Assembly (NCBI RefSeq): GCF_947507565.1
Contig: NC_089178.1
Span: forward strand, 2,108,001 to 2,172,000
Source: Oscarella lobularis
Lineage: Eukaryota; Porifera; Homoscleromorpha; Homosclerophorida; Oscarellidae
Direction: 5' to 3'
Length of the DNA: 64,000 nucleotides
Below, one piece after another: positions 15,001 through 23,962 of this stretch; the stretch's first letter is position 1; the number at the start of each line of letters is the position of its first letter. The notes beneath the pieces were generated by a model. That model did not search any database. It was not told the DNA's origin and saw nothing but the letters and a program-made list of their open reading frames with translations. The translations under genes and the position numbers were made by a program.

Positions 15001-15638
15001 CCAATCCGCTCCAAATCGCGCACGATCTCCGCGCGACGCGGCTCCGTCTCCTGCATCATCGTCTGCATATTCTCCAACTGATCCTGAAGGGCGCGAGTCT
15101 GAAAAACGAGTCCCATCTGCGCGCTCTCCAACGTCGCCCGTTGGCCCTGCGTCGCACTCGACAACGTCGTCGCCGCCGTCACTTCGCGCTCCGAATTCGA
15201 TTCCCCTTCCTCCTCCTCCTCTTCCTCCTCTTCGTATTTCTCTTCCTTCAGAAAATCGTCGGCTTGGATTCCCGTGTTCGTTCCCATTGCTCCCGTGCCG
15301 ATCGATCGATAGGGCGATCGCGATTGCGAACGGTTCGCTCGTCTTTCGTCGCGTCGACGACGTCGACCTTCTTCTTCTTTCACTGTGAAATAGACCGTTT
15401 TGTTGACTTCGGTTTGTACGCCGAAGCGTAGTTGATCGATCGTCAGTTCGGCTTGGGCGAGACGTTGGAGAGCGTCGTCGTAATCGTGCTGCAGCTGGAC
15501 GTTCATTTCGGACGTGCTGCGCAATTCGTTGCGAAGTGCGTCGATCGACGTTGTTTCGACGTCGTCGCCGCCGCCGTTTCCCGTCAAAGTGCGATGACGC
15601 GGCGACGCGACAAAACGACGATTGCCCGCTGCAGCCAT
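12094..15638 (-). CDS. AKNA-domain coiled-coil protein with C-terminal zinc-finger-like motif
   Basis: The first exon (from ATG 15638; an in-frame TTG lies upstream at 15707) carries a coiled coil. Its block DYDDALQRLAQAELTIDQLRFG matches the AKNA domain; vertebrate AKNA is a centrosomal microtubule organiser. A run of glutamates and a second coiled coil follow (about 14930-15260), then two small exons (14675-14870 and about 14470-14560). A single large exon from about 14388 encodes over 700 residues of low-complexity Ser/Arg/Asp/Pro sequence. Within it, near 12830-12930, is a CPHCGNSF...H...H...C motif that could bind zinc. The last 90 bases may contain a GC-AG intron (donor AGGCAAGT, acceptor TTGCAG), so the exact C terminus is uncertain. 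Family assignment rests on one domain. Confidence 0.72.
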
Positions 15639-15805
15639 TGGCACGCGTACAAGCGCAGCTTTTCTCGCTGGAATCGAGCGTTTGTCCCGGGGGTTTGACA
15701 AACACAAATTCGATGCCCGTATACGTGAGTGCCCTTAGGGACACAATCACAGACTCACAATCACAGCGAAATCTTTATGGTGCATTATTCGTTTCAGTTT
15801 TAGCC

Positions 15806-17109
15806 TCATTTCTTCTTGGATTGATTTGAGGCCAAGATCATTGCAATCCTGATAAAAATATTCAGCGCATCCATGTAAATTCCCATTGACCTATAAAAAT
15901 CATTTTCAAAATTTTCCCCCCTCGCACATAAACAACACGTACGCGTTAATAGGATCAAAGCGAGGCTTCGTTTCTGCATCTCTGATAATTTTTTGCGTAT
16001 CATAGAGCATGAATCCGCCAAACAACACCAGGCCACCGTACATCGACAAAGAATAGAGCCCAGAGCCTAGAGCACTAGCAGGACCCAGAAAAACACTCCC
16101 TAAAACAAATAAACCATTATCTTCTACTCAAAGCCAAAGTTTCTGTTTTTACCGAGCGAGGAAACACACACAACTCCCAGTCCCACAGCCAACGGTCCAG
16201 CCCAATAAAGAAACTTTTCTGACGGAGCAGAAGCGGCTGTAAGCGTCAAACCAGACACAACAGCACCCGTGTAGAGCAAAGCTCTCGTCAAAAGGGGACC
16301 TCCGAGCGCAGCCATTGGCGCCAGAAAGACGCCCCAGACGCCGCTGAAAAGAGCCCAAGCTGCGTGCTTAGGAACAGTATTCTCGTAGGGAGTAGACACG
16401 ATGAGATAGTAGCAGCCGGTTGACGCAACCAAACAGCCAATGGTATACTAAAGATACATATATATGTATATACAGTATAAAGAGAGTGTCCAAAAGCATT
16501 GTAGTGCAGTAGAACCTCGGCAATATATCAGAAACATTTGGTCAGCAAGCAAACGGTCAAATAAATTCGCACGAGATTAGGCTCGGGGTTCAACTGCACT
16601 AACCGACTCCACATACTACCACATGCATTTGTATCTTACCGCGAGCGGGCTCACGCGGCTGAGTACGGACGTCAAGCTCGTTCGCGATGCGACTGCCGCC
16701 GCTGCGCCAATCAGCGCTACGTCCGCAGCGAAGTATAGATAGGTCTTTCGAATGCGTTCGCGGACGACTGGGTCCCAGAATCTTTGATTTTGATAGAGTT
16801 GCATCATTCGAAGTTTTCTGTTCGTTTTACTTACGCTGCTTTGTCGATTGCTCCTGCTTCTTTGGACAATCCGAGCCCGTAGAAACACATGGCGCCAATT
16901 CCGGCGATGCACGAGCCGCCGACGAAAGCGCGACCCCAGTTTTCGGCGAGACGACTCGATATCGTGCTCGTTTTCGTTCCGATTACTTCTGCCTGGACAG
17001 TGCGCGTGCCTTCGGCAAAGTAGCGCACCATTCGCCCAGATTCCAGTCTCGATTGAAGTCGAAAAAGGCCATTACGCAGGCCAAAACAACGAGTCATCAC
17101 GAACGCCAT
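15806..17109 (-). CDS. GHITM: Growth hormone-inducible transmembrane protein homologue, mitochondrial BI-1 family
   Basis: GHITM (TMBIM5) is a multi-pass inner mitochondrial membrane protein of the Bax-inhibitor-1 family, linked to cristae structure and cation/proton exchange. ATG 17109 opens a basic, Arg-rich presequence (MAFVMTRCFGLRNGLFRLQS) consistent with mitochondrial import. Family blocks follow: GLSKEAGAIDKA (about 16850), APMAALGGPLLTRALLYT (about 16290), APSEKFLYWAGPLAVGLG (about 16200), YGGLVLFGGFMLYDTQKI (about 16000) and YMDALNIFIRIA (about 15860). The lysine-ending C terminus (SNQSKKK) also fits the family. Stop TGA is at 15806-15808. One intron carries a 96-bp inverted-repeat element (16504-16599). 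Confidence 0.92.
16502..16601. mobile_element. Short inverted-repeat element (MITE-like) with TA target duplication, in a GHITM intron
   Basis: The 96-bp segment 16504-16599 starts GTGCAGTAGAACCTCGG and ends with the near-complement CGGGGTTCAACTGCAC. It is flanked on both sides by TA (16502-16503 and 16600-16601). Terminal inverted repeats plus a TA duplication are the hallmark of Tc1/mariner-pogo type non-autonomous elements, and the CAGT-GAACC-CG end resembles pogo/Tigger ends from memory. It has no coding capacity. Only one copy was noticed here, so mobility is inferred. Confidence 0.65.
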
Positions 17110-17331
17110 TTGGTGACACGCCAAGTCGGTCCCGGATGTGCAATGACTGTTGACGATTTTTTTTGTGTACAACAGGAGTGATAGGTTATAAATTGCTATT
17201 TGACAAAAACCGAGTGCATTTGGGGAGGAGCACTCGAGGTAAAACACCTAACTCCTCCTAGAGTGTTTAGTTGGAATAAAAACCTAAAACTATATTCCCC
17301 CCACTACAATTACTAGAGAGTATCGTTTTAA

Positions 17332-18326
17332 TCAGCAAGTGGCCGACGCATAAACTCCTTGTCCAAATATTCCCTTACGAGATACGGCGTCAGAGGAGTG
17401 ATACTTCATTGCTTTTTCTCTTTCGGCTGGAGTGCGAAATGTCTGCAATTTAGCAGGAATCTAAAATTCGTTCATTGTACAAAACAAAAAAAGAATTTCT
17501 GGCAACACACAAACCTTTGTGAACCTCGGCATTCTCCACGGTGGACTTGATTTCACAGGTTCAGCAAATTTTCTCAAGACAGTTGCTCTCGTCTCGTAGA
17601 TCCGTCCACTCTTGGCTCTCTCCTAAATGCATCAGGTTATAACCCACCCCAATGCTCCCATCCTTCTACAGTACCTCTTTAGCTGACTTCTGCAACGCCC
17701 TATCCTTCTGTCTCTGCTGCTCAATCCACTCAGCCTGGTACTTATGCTCCAATAAGTCATAGATAGGAGTAGAAGGCCTATTATAAGAAGAATATACAGA
17801 CAAAAAGAATTGTACATGTATGTCTTATATTCTCTACCTGGTCGTAGTGCCAAACGTAATATCGGTCGACGGCATGCTTTTCGTTCTCGCAACGCGACCG
17901 CTCGCTCGCGGTCTCTGGCGCACGTCGTGCATCGCGCGAAATTGAAATTGTTCCTGAGACGTCGTCAGACCCTTTTTTACCGCCGCCTTGTTGAGCGAAA
18001 TGAAATCGCGCGGCATCTTCGGCTCCTGGCCGAGTTGCGGCAGATTTGGTATTTGCGACCACGATCCGATGGCTGCGAAGACAAGAAAAATCTTCCTTTT
18101 CTGACGGGGGCCCCCCCTTTCTTTCTTCCTCACCCTCTGCGGCTCCGCCGTCCTTGCTCGAACTCCTCATTCCATACGTAAAGTCGTCGGAGGGAAGAGT
18201 GTAAAAGTGCTTGATTGATCGGCCCAGTTCGGGCTGGGAAAAAAACGCTTGGGTCTTGGACGATGGTTTGCCGCGCGCGTCGCTTACTTTGGCCAGGAGC
18301 GGGTTACCGCCTCTACTCGCTGACAT
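17332..18326 (-). CDS. CFAP77: Cilia- and flagella-associated protein 77
   Basis: CFAP77 is a microtubule inner protein of axonemal doublets. From ATG 18326 the protein shows QPELGRSIKHFYTLPSDDFTYG (about 18190-18260). It continues with FISLNKAAVKKGLTTSQEQFQFR (about 17960-18010) and then a TDITFGTTTRPSTPIYDLLEHKYQAEWIEQQ-type block across an intron (17700-17860). These line up in order with animal CFAP77. The final exon (about 17450 down to TGA 17332-17334) encodes TFRTPAEREKAMKYHSSDAV and a GIFGQGVY end. At least three short introns are present. It lies in tandem just downstream of ATAT1, another axonemal microtubule factor. The assignment rests on conserved motifs recalled from the family. 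Confidence 0.82.
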
Positions 18327-18488
18327 TTCTCGAGACGTTGCGAAGATCGAGAGAGGAGAAAATGCGACGCGAAGCCGAGAGAACCAAATCGCCTAGAAAC
18401 GGGCACCAAACATCCGGGAACTGCACTGATTATTTATGTTCAGTATTATCTGTACAGTACAGTATGTACACAAAGAGGCTGTCCATAA

Positions 18489-19684
18489 TCAGCTATATCT
18501 CGAGTACGAATTCAGTCGAAAACTTGTTCCACTGTCACATAGGTAGCCACGACCGTGACCAAATTGTGAATTTGACGTTGTTTGTGATAACGATAGACCA
18601 GGTACAATGCCAATGGTCCATGATGACTTGGATTGACCTGACCAGGTCCCAAAGCGCGATCCGGCAACAGGAACTGCCGGCAAGTTGGAGCCAAATCCAA
18701 AGGATCCGAGACTGCGCTGCTGCTTTTGCACATGGGTTGAACTGGATGACGAAGCTTAGATTTTTCAGTGAAAGATTGATTAATTAATTAATACAGAAAA
18801 GAACCCAAAATCGATAACTAGTACCTGCATTGGAAGAGAAAAACTGATCAAAAGCAACAAAATTATTTGCCTATAAAAAGAAAAAGCCAATAACACATAA
18901 AGAAACTCAATACCATTTATCTAACCTGTTTCACGTACGACGTCAGATTGTAGTGCCTTCGAAAGAATGCCAGACATTTGAAAGACGGCTTGTCAATCAC
19001 AACCTGATGAGCTTTCAGTCCTTCGCTCTAAAAACTCTATACTGAAACACCTGGGTAAGAGCATGCTATCTCCTACTCTAAGCATGTGCTCAAATATCCG
19101 TTTTCCCTGTCCACCACGCTGACGCGATTCGTGGACGTAGAAGTCGAGAAGGCACAATGGCTCTACTTCATGAAACTTTCCTCTGAAATCCTACGTAAGC
19201 CGAGTCAAAGCAAAGAGAAGCAGAACCATCAACATACGGCAAGAAAAAGTTTCTTTTTTCCAGTTTTTAACATTCCAATCACGCATCCGTTTCCACTAAA
19301 TCAAAAAAATTCCTCAAAAAGTCTCCTACAAAAAAAGTGAAAACGTACCCATTTGCACTGCTGTCTTTCACTACGTAAATTTTCTGATCGGGAAACGCGA
19401 TCCATTTATCGGTCGTCGTTATGGGGACCCTCAGTCCTTGAGCCTGGCGAAGAAGCCTCGCTAGGAGAAAAAACGACGCGAATTCGCTCTCTTACCGAGG
19501 CTGAAAGCCTGCCCATTGTATCTATCACGGATGCTAATCTAGATGTAAGTTGTTACACTCGCGTTCACGCCAAAAAACGACGACTGTGCCTCTTTGAGTT
19601 GACGCTGCTGCGATCGGTCGGTCGACACAGAACGGTTATTTCGTCTGGAAACAAATCGGGCGTGAGAGGAAACGGAAACTCCAT
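18489..19684 (-). CDS. ATAT1: Alpha-tubulin N-acetyltransferase 1
   Basis: ATAT1 acetylates Lys40 of alpha-tubulin inside the microtubule lumen, most strongly in cilia. The start [19 protein letters not shown] (ATG 19684) is diagnostic. Later exons give VVKDSS (about 19350), [13 protein letters not shown] (about 19265) and the acetyl-CoA region [30 protein letters not shown] (19085-19165). Next come [23 protein letters not shown] (about 18950-19015) and [10 protein letters not shown] (about 18845). The RGGQGK loop is the CoA-binding P-loop of the fold. The last exon, joined in phase after NA|G, encodes a Ser/Gly-rich disordered tail ending at TGA 18489-18491. The first intron boundary, after the initial 25-40 codons, is uncertain. 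Confidence 0.9.
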
Positions 19685-19850
19685 TGATATGCCGTTCTCC
19701 GTGGCAACTCTCCGTTTCTTTCCTAAGCTCGTAACGCGCGCCAATGCGGAACGCCCGTACAGCACTGTACAGCACAGTGTACAATGAATGTAATCAGTTT
19801 TTTCATTCTATTTATTTTTCAACATCGCAAGAGCACTGGAGAAATCGTTT

Positions 19851-20351
19851 TTACTCCTTTACAGCGTACTTGCGCTTCGAAAAGTGAGTATCTTTCTTGA
19901 TTTGGCTCAGGGTTTTTCGCGATTTCTCGAACTTGGTCATTTGCCGGCGAATTGCTCGCGTTTTCTTTGGCCTCAAGTCGAGAGGCTTGTACTTCTTTCC
20001 TTTGAAGAATTTTACCAATTCTTCGCGCCTCGTTTGATTTATCACTGTCAGGACGCGCGCGATCGACTTGCGAACGAGTTTACTACGAAAGATCCATATT
20101 GGGGGCCCCAAGGTGGCAACTATTTACATCTTAGCTAGCTTCGATGGAGCTCCTCCGGTCACTTGAACGACTCGCAGTTGAGATAATTCGGTCTTGAGGT
20201 CGTCCAGTTGCTTTTCCAATTCGTCTTTCTTCTTTCCGCGCAAATCGCGCATTTTAAGTCGACCCTATAAACAAGACAAGGTCCATAACCACGTAACACA
20301 GGCAGCTAATGCATCGATGGCCGAGATCCGAACGGATTGAGCACTCACCAT
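19851..20351 (-). CDS. RPL35: 60S ribosomal protein L35 (uL29)
   Basis: The large-subunit protein uL29 sits near the polypeptide exit tunnel. The reading is unambiguous: [20 protein letters not shown] (about 20200-20260), [12 protein letters not shown] (about 20150), then [20 protein letters not shown] and [17 protein letters not shown] in the last exon. It ends RKYAVKE and TAA 19851-19853. The start is unusual: ATG (20349-20351) is followed at once by GTGAGT, so exon 1 codes for methionine only, and exon 2 resumes after TTTATAG near 20266. The second intron (about 20083-20135) splits an Ile codon. Its ATG is 29 bp from the first ATG of selenoprotein F on the other strand. Confidence 0.97.
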
Positions 20352-20380
20352 GTTGATCGTTTTCTTCTTCTCGGCTGCGC

Positions 20381-21067
20381 ATGCGTCAAAAGACTCGACA
20401 GTGTCGACACGTCATGGGTCTGTGGTCGACGCTAATGCCAGTCTTACTGGCGTTAGTAGGCCTCGGCGCAGGCGACGGACAGTCTTGTCGTGATCTAGGG
20501 TTTTCTTCCAGCCTGATGTGCAGTACCTGTAACGAATTGAAGGAGTTTTCGTTGGAATTTTTGGAGACGGATTGCAGAAAGTGTTGCCACAAGGACAAAG
20601 ACGATAAAGTCTCACTTAAGGCACGCTATCGCTACGGCAGTTGCTTTGCGTTGTGAGAACTCTTTCTGCCAGGTTTTCGCGTCTGCTATTCTCGAAGTTT
20701 GCAAATGAAAAATAGGGAGATATCCACAGATTCAAGGTAGGAATCGTGCACAAATATTTTTAATAGTGTAACGCGCGTTCTTTACAGCATTTATCAATAA
20801 TCGAGCAAACGGTATCAGAAATTTGGAAATCAAAGTGAGCATTGATGTATAAATACAACTAAGTATTACATTGACGTGTTTTAGTACAAGAAGGGGGCTG
20901 ATCCGGTTCTAAAATTACTGAATGAAAATCGGGAATTGGAAGAGACGCTCAGGTGCAACTAATGGGGTCATAGGAGAGGGAGGTTTGCAAAGCTCACTTT
21001 TCCTAGCATTGATAAATGGACAACTGACACTGTGGATGAATTCTTAGATGAAAAGCTCGCGAAATAG
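20381..21067 (+). CDS. SELENOF: Selenoprotein F (15-kDa selenoprotein), UGA read as selenocysteine
   Basis: SELENOF is an ER thioredoxin-like oxidoreductase that partners UGGT in glycoprotein folding. Exon 1 gives an N-terminal signal peptide, best from ATG 20414 (MGLWSTLMPVLLALVGLGAGDG), with an alternative ATG at 20381. The UGGT-binding cysteine-rich domain follows (CRDLGF, CSTCNEL, CRKCC). Exon 2 begins after CTGCCAG near 20671 and reads ILEVC-K-UGA-K-IGRYPQIQ. The UGA at 20706-20708 sits exactly where the family has selenocysteine in its C-x-U redox motif. Later exons give NLEIKYKKGADPVLKLL and WTTDTVDEFLDEKLAK. Stop TAG is at 21065-21067. A SECIS element follows at 21086-21152. The GT donor at about 20609 (AAA|GTCTCA) keeps frame. 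Confidence 0.95.
20706..20708 (+). other. SELENOF: Selenocysteine codon (UGA) of SELENOF
   Basis: The in-frame TGA sits between TGC-AAA and AAA-ATA-GGG, in the C-x-U-K motif shared by SELENOF proteins. Coding homology continues well past it, and a SECIS lies in the 3' UTR, so this is recoding and not a stop. Confidence 0.92.
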
Positions 21068-21085
21068 AAAGACAAGCCAAGTAGA

Positions 21086-21152
21086 TGCAATGCGATATAT
21101 GATAACAATGCATAAAACCCTAGGCATGCGTTGTTGGATACTACGTATTGAT
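21086..21152 (+). promoter_or_regulatory. SECIS element in the SELENOF 3' UTR
   Basis: This predicted stem-loop has all eukaryotic SECIS landmarks. The 5' core ATGA is at 21099-21102 and the 3' core GA at 21137-21138. Between them a 10-bp upper helix pairs AACAATGCAT with ATGCGTTGTT (one G-U pair), closed by an apical loop that starts with unpaired AAAA (21114-21117). Below the core, CAATGCG (21088-21094) pairs with CGTATTG (21144-21150). It starts 19 nt after the stop codon. Confidence 0.9.
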
Positions 21153-21251
21153 TAAATCTTGGCAGCAATAGCAAATATCCACATCTTAATTAGCCCAACT
21201 GACTCAACCAAATCTTGGCAGCAATAGCAAATATACTTATCCGTGGCCATG

Positions 21252-23159
21252 CTAATTAGCATAAGGAACCAACTGATGCCACTCGTCGTCCTCAGATGAA
21301 CAACTATTATACTCAACCGTGCTAAGAAATGTGGACCCGTTGAAGCCCCCCACAGCGTAGAGCACGTCATCCAACTCCACCAAAGACCCGCTGCATCGCG
21401 GGCAATTCATCGAAGACCCAAACGCCCATTGATTCGCCACCGGATCAAACACTTCAACGGAGCTCAACGACGAAACGGAATCGTGCCCGCCGACGACGTA
21501 GAGTTTCCCGTTGAGAGCGGCGACGCCTCCTCCCCGTCGTCCAATCTGAAGAGAAGCGGCGTTTTCCCATAGTCCGACGCGAGGATCGTAGGATTCGACG
21601 GAGGCGAGACACGACCATCCGTTTCCGCTTCCTCCGACGACGTAGATCCTGCCGTCGAGACTGGCGACGCTCGCTTCGATTCTTCCGCTTCGCAGTGACG
21701 AAACGCCGACCCAGACGTCCTGTCTGACGTCGTATTTCTCGACGACATTAAGCGCACTTCTCGATTTCTCATTCAAACCGCCAATTACGTAGACGCACGA
21801 TCCCAGCGCCACGCCAGCCAACCGGCTTCTCCCCTTCTTCAAAGGAGCAATGGGAACCCATTGCCTTGCCACGGTGTCATACTTTTCAGCCGATTGGAGA
21901 ATGCGTCGACCATCGCTGCCTCCGCACGCGTAGACGTCGTTATCGATAGAAGCCAACGCAAAGCGCGCTCGTTTCGTTGACATGGAGACTTCTGACGACC
22001 ACTCGTTGACATTGACGGAGTAGGATTCCATCGAATCGAGACACTCCAAGCGATTGTAGCCGCCTACAGCGTAGATTTTTCCGTTGCTCACACATGCTCC
22101 CATACTGCATCGCGCCGACTTCAATGAACCGATCAACTCCTGGCAACAGGAATCGGATCTTTTCACTGGCGTGCGCGGCGATGAAAGCGACGAGGAGGAA
22201 GAACGCGATAAAAAACGGGGAGAAGAGATCATGAGAACAACGAGTTGCCCGTCCAAGATGACCAAACCCGTTGAAAGGCCATGTTCGGTTGTAGAGAGAA
22301 CAGTCAGCACTTTCCAGTCGATTCCTTCGTCATTTTGAACAGAGGACCGTGACGACGACAGCGATGATAGCCGGAGACGACGAGCCGGCGTTTTGTCTGA
22401 ATGCATTTGGCTCCTCGTTGTCATTGTCGTCGTCATCGCGTGACGATCTGGAGTATCAAATAGAGTTGGCTCTCTGACGTCATCATCGTCATAGAAGTCG
22501 TCGTCATCGAAATGAAAATGGCATCCAGTTTCCTGCAGGAGAAGAATTTTTCCCGCGTAGGCGCTTTCCATTCGCTCGACGACCCGCTGGAATAACTTCG
22601 GGTGCGTAGGCGTGGTCGCCGATGACGCATTCGTCACGTCGACGCGAACACGTGGCAATGAAAGAAACTCGCCGCAACACATTATCTCGTCGCGTTCTTC
22701 GTCAGTCGCATCGACGATGAATCGATCGACGCGTTCGACGAGACCCCAAACGCCCAAGTCGATTCCCAAGCGACGCGCGACGAGACACGGAATCGATCCG
22801 CCGCGTCGCAATTCGTCGCCGATTCGGCTAACGCACGCTTCGACGACGTCGTTTGCGTTCAAAAAGTGCGCCGCACGCGCGATCGTCGCGAGATCGGTCG
22901 CGTCGCACTCGATTCGGCCCGTATACGCATAATCGACGAGTAGTCGTATTGCTTGCGCGTCGAACTGGCGCAAGTCGATCGTCGTTGCGCCGTTTTGCAT
23001 TATCGAGTGCATTCGAGCGCTCGTCGCAGCTAAGACGATTCGGTGCGCGCGGATTTCGCCCGATTTCGTCAATACGATGACGTCGCTGTAGTCGTTTCGA
23101 TCGCGAAAGGTCTTGAGAGCGCGTAGAAGAGCGTCGCCGTGATTGCTCGCCTCGTACAT
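21252..23159 (-). CDS. BTB-BACK-Kelch protein, probable Cullin-3 adaptor
   Basis: A single uninterrupted 635-codon exon runs from ATG 23159 to TAG 21252-21254. The BTB domain shows YSDVIVL, AHRIVLAATSARMHSIM and LLVDYAYTGRIE (residues about 20-95). A BACK domain follows (to about residue 250), then a low-complexity Asp/Ser/Thr linker. Six Kelch repeats with repeated YAVGG, YVVGG and YACGGSDG blades (about residues 340-630) complete it. This is the KLHL architecture of substrate adaptors for CUL3 ubiquitin ligases. The exact subfamily cannot be named by eye. The lack of introns in an intron-rich neighbourhood is notable. An in-frame GTG at 23189 is less likely as the start. Confidence 0.9.
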   Translation of the reverse strand: MYEASNHGDALLRALKTFRDRNDYSDVIVLTKSGEIRAHRIVLAATSARMHSIMQNGATTIDLRQFDAQAIRLLVDYAYTGRIECDATDLATIARAAHFLNANDVVEACVSRIGDELRRGGSIPCLVARRLGIDLGVWGLVERVDRFIVDATDEERDEIMCCGEFLSLPRVRVDVTNASSATTPTHPKLFQRVVERMESAYAGKILLLQETGCHFHFDDDDFYDDDDVREPTLFDTPDRHAMTTTMTTRSQMHSDKTPARRLRLSSLSSSRSSVQNDEGIDWKVLTVLSTTEHGLSTGLVILDGQLVVLMISSPRFLSRSSSSSLSSPRTPVKRSDSCCQELIGSLKSARCSMGACVSNGKIYAVGGYNRLECLDSMESYSVNVNEWSSEVSMSTKRARFALASIDNDVYACGGSDGRRILQSAEKYDTVARQWVPIAPLKKGRSRLAGVALGSCVYVIGGLNEKSRSALNVVEKYDVRQDVWVGVSSLRSGRIEASVASLDGRIYVVGGSGNGWSCLASVESYDPRVGLWENAASLQIGRRGGGVAALNGKLYVVGGHDSVSSLSSVEVFDPVANQWAFGSSMNCPRCSGSLVELDDVLYAVGGFNGSTFLSTVEYNSCSSEDDEWHQLVPYAN

Positions 23160-23402
23160 CTTCGCCGGCTCTAGTGTAAACAGACCCACGTTTGCACGTA
23201 CTTATCTCGTTGAGCGTGCGAAGCGAGCCAAACACTCGCGTCGTTGGGAAAGATTACCTTTGTGAGGACGATGCGGAGAGATAGCGAACGACTAGACCGC
23301 CGAACTGGTTCTGTAACTTTTCCGCCTAAAGCGCTTTATTAGGTTGGATCACGCGCGAAACGCGCGGTTCGTGCTTTCGCGCGATCATGAGGTTATTTTC
23401 GC
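23160..23402. promoter_or_regulatory. Head-to-head promoter region, BTB-Kelch gene and TMEM203
   Basis: The gap between the divergent start codons contains no feature that I recognise as TATA. A GC-rich palindromic stretch, CGCGCGAAACGCGCG-like, lies near 23350-23365. Shared regulation is inferred from layout only. Confidence 0.4.
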
Positions 23403-23441
23403 ATGCGCGAATTAAACGAGTCGCTCACACCCGGACGAAAG

Positions 23442-23858
23442 ATGCTCTTCTCGTACAAAGAGCTATCGCTGTGGTTCGGAATGGCTCCGTTCGAAATTTG
23501 GATCGATCTTATGGGGTTGATTGTCTTTTCCATTCTACTTCCGATGAAAATCGAAGACGTTATAACGGGATCGTGGTGGTACGTCTTTCTACCCCTATTC
23601 GCCGCGATCGGACTGAACGCTTACTTCTCCCTAATCGTCTTCGTGCGCGTCTGGACGCATAACGGAAAGAATCGGGCGCTCGTGCGAATTCTCTGGAATT
23701 ACATGATCTCCGGATTGATACTAGCATTCCTACTCCTCCTCTGCTTTCAACTCGAGCAGAAGATCCACACGTCGTACGGTGCCGTCATGTCGCCTCTCTT
23801 CGCCGCTGTCGTTCTTTTGCTTATACGGGGATGTCAAGTCAACGAAGCAAGAACATAA
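23442..23858 (+). CDS. TMEM203: Transmembrane protein 203
   Basis: TMEM203 is a small four-pass ER membrane protein tied to calcium homeostasis and STING signalling in vertebrates. The frame begins MLFSYKELSLWFG (ATG 23442), which aligns with the family start MLFS-REL. An in-frame ATG at 23403 would add 13 residues. Family landmarks are FEIWIDLMGLIVFSILL, WWYVFLPLFAAIGLNAYF, an LRLFWN-like segment (VRILWNYM) and the C-terminal MSPLFAAVVLLLIRGCQVN. Four hydrophobic segments fit the topology. The length of 138 residues matches the family norm (about 136). It is intronless, as I recall for the vertebrate gene. Confidence 0.93.
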   Translation: MLFSYKELSLWFGMAPFEIWIDLMGLIVFSILLPMKIEDVITGSWWYVFLPLFAAIGLNAYFSLIVFVRVWTHNGKNRALVRILWNYMISGLILAFLLLLCFQLEQKIHTSYGAVMSPLFAAVVLLLIRGCQVNEART

Positions 23859-23962
23859 TTTTCTAATTAGATAAATTGACCGAGAAGAAAAGTGGTTGGA
23901 GAGACAAAGAGACTATTTAGATCTAAGACTCGCTCACGTATGATTCTTGAATTTTTTTGTAA

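Noticed and set aside
14905-15750. 281-codon minus frame in the AKNA-like first exon
   Set aside because: It is an out-of-frame reading of the same exon; the frame with AKNA-domain homology overlaps it.
20381-20708. SELENOF as a pseudogene broken by a stop codon
   Set aside because: The stop is a UGA exactly at the family's selenocysteine position, the downstream exons remain in frame and conserved, and a SECIS follows.
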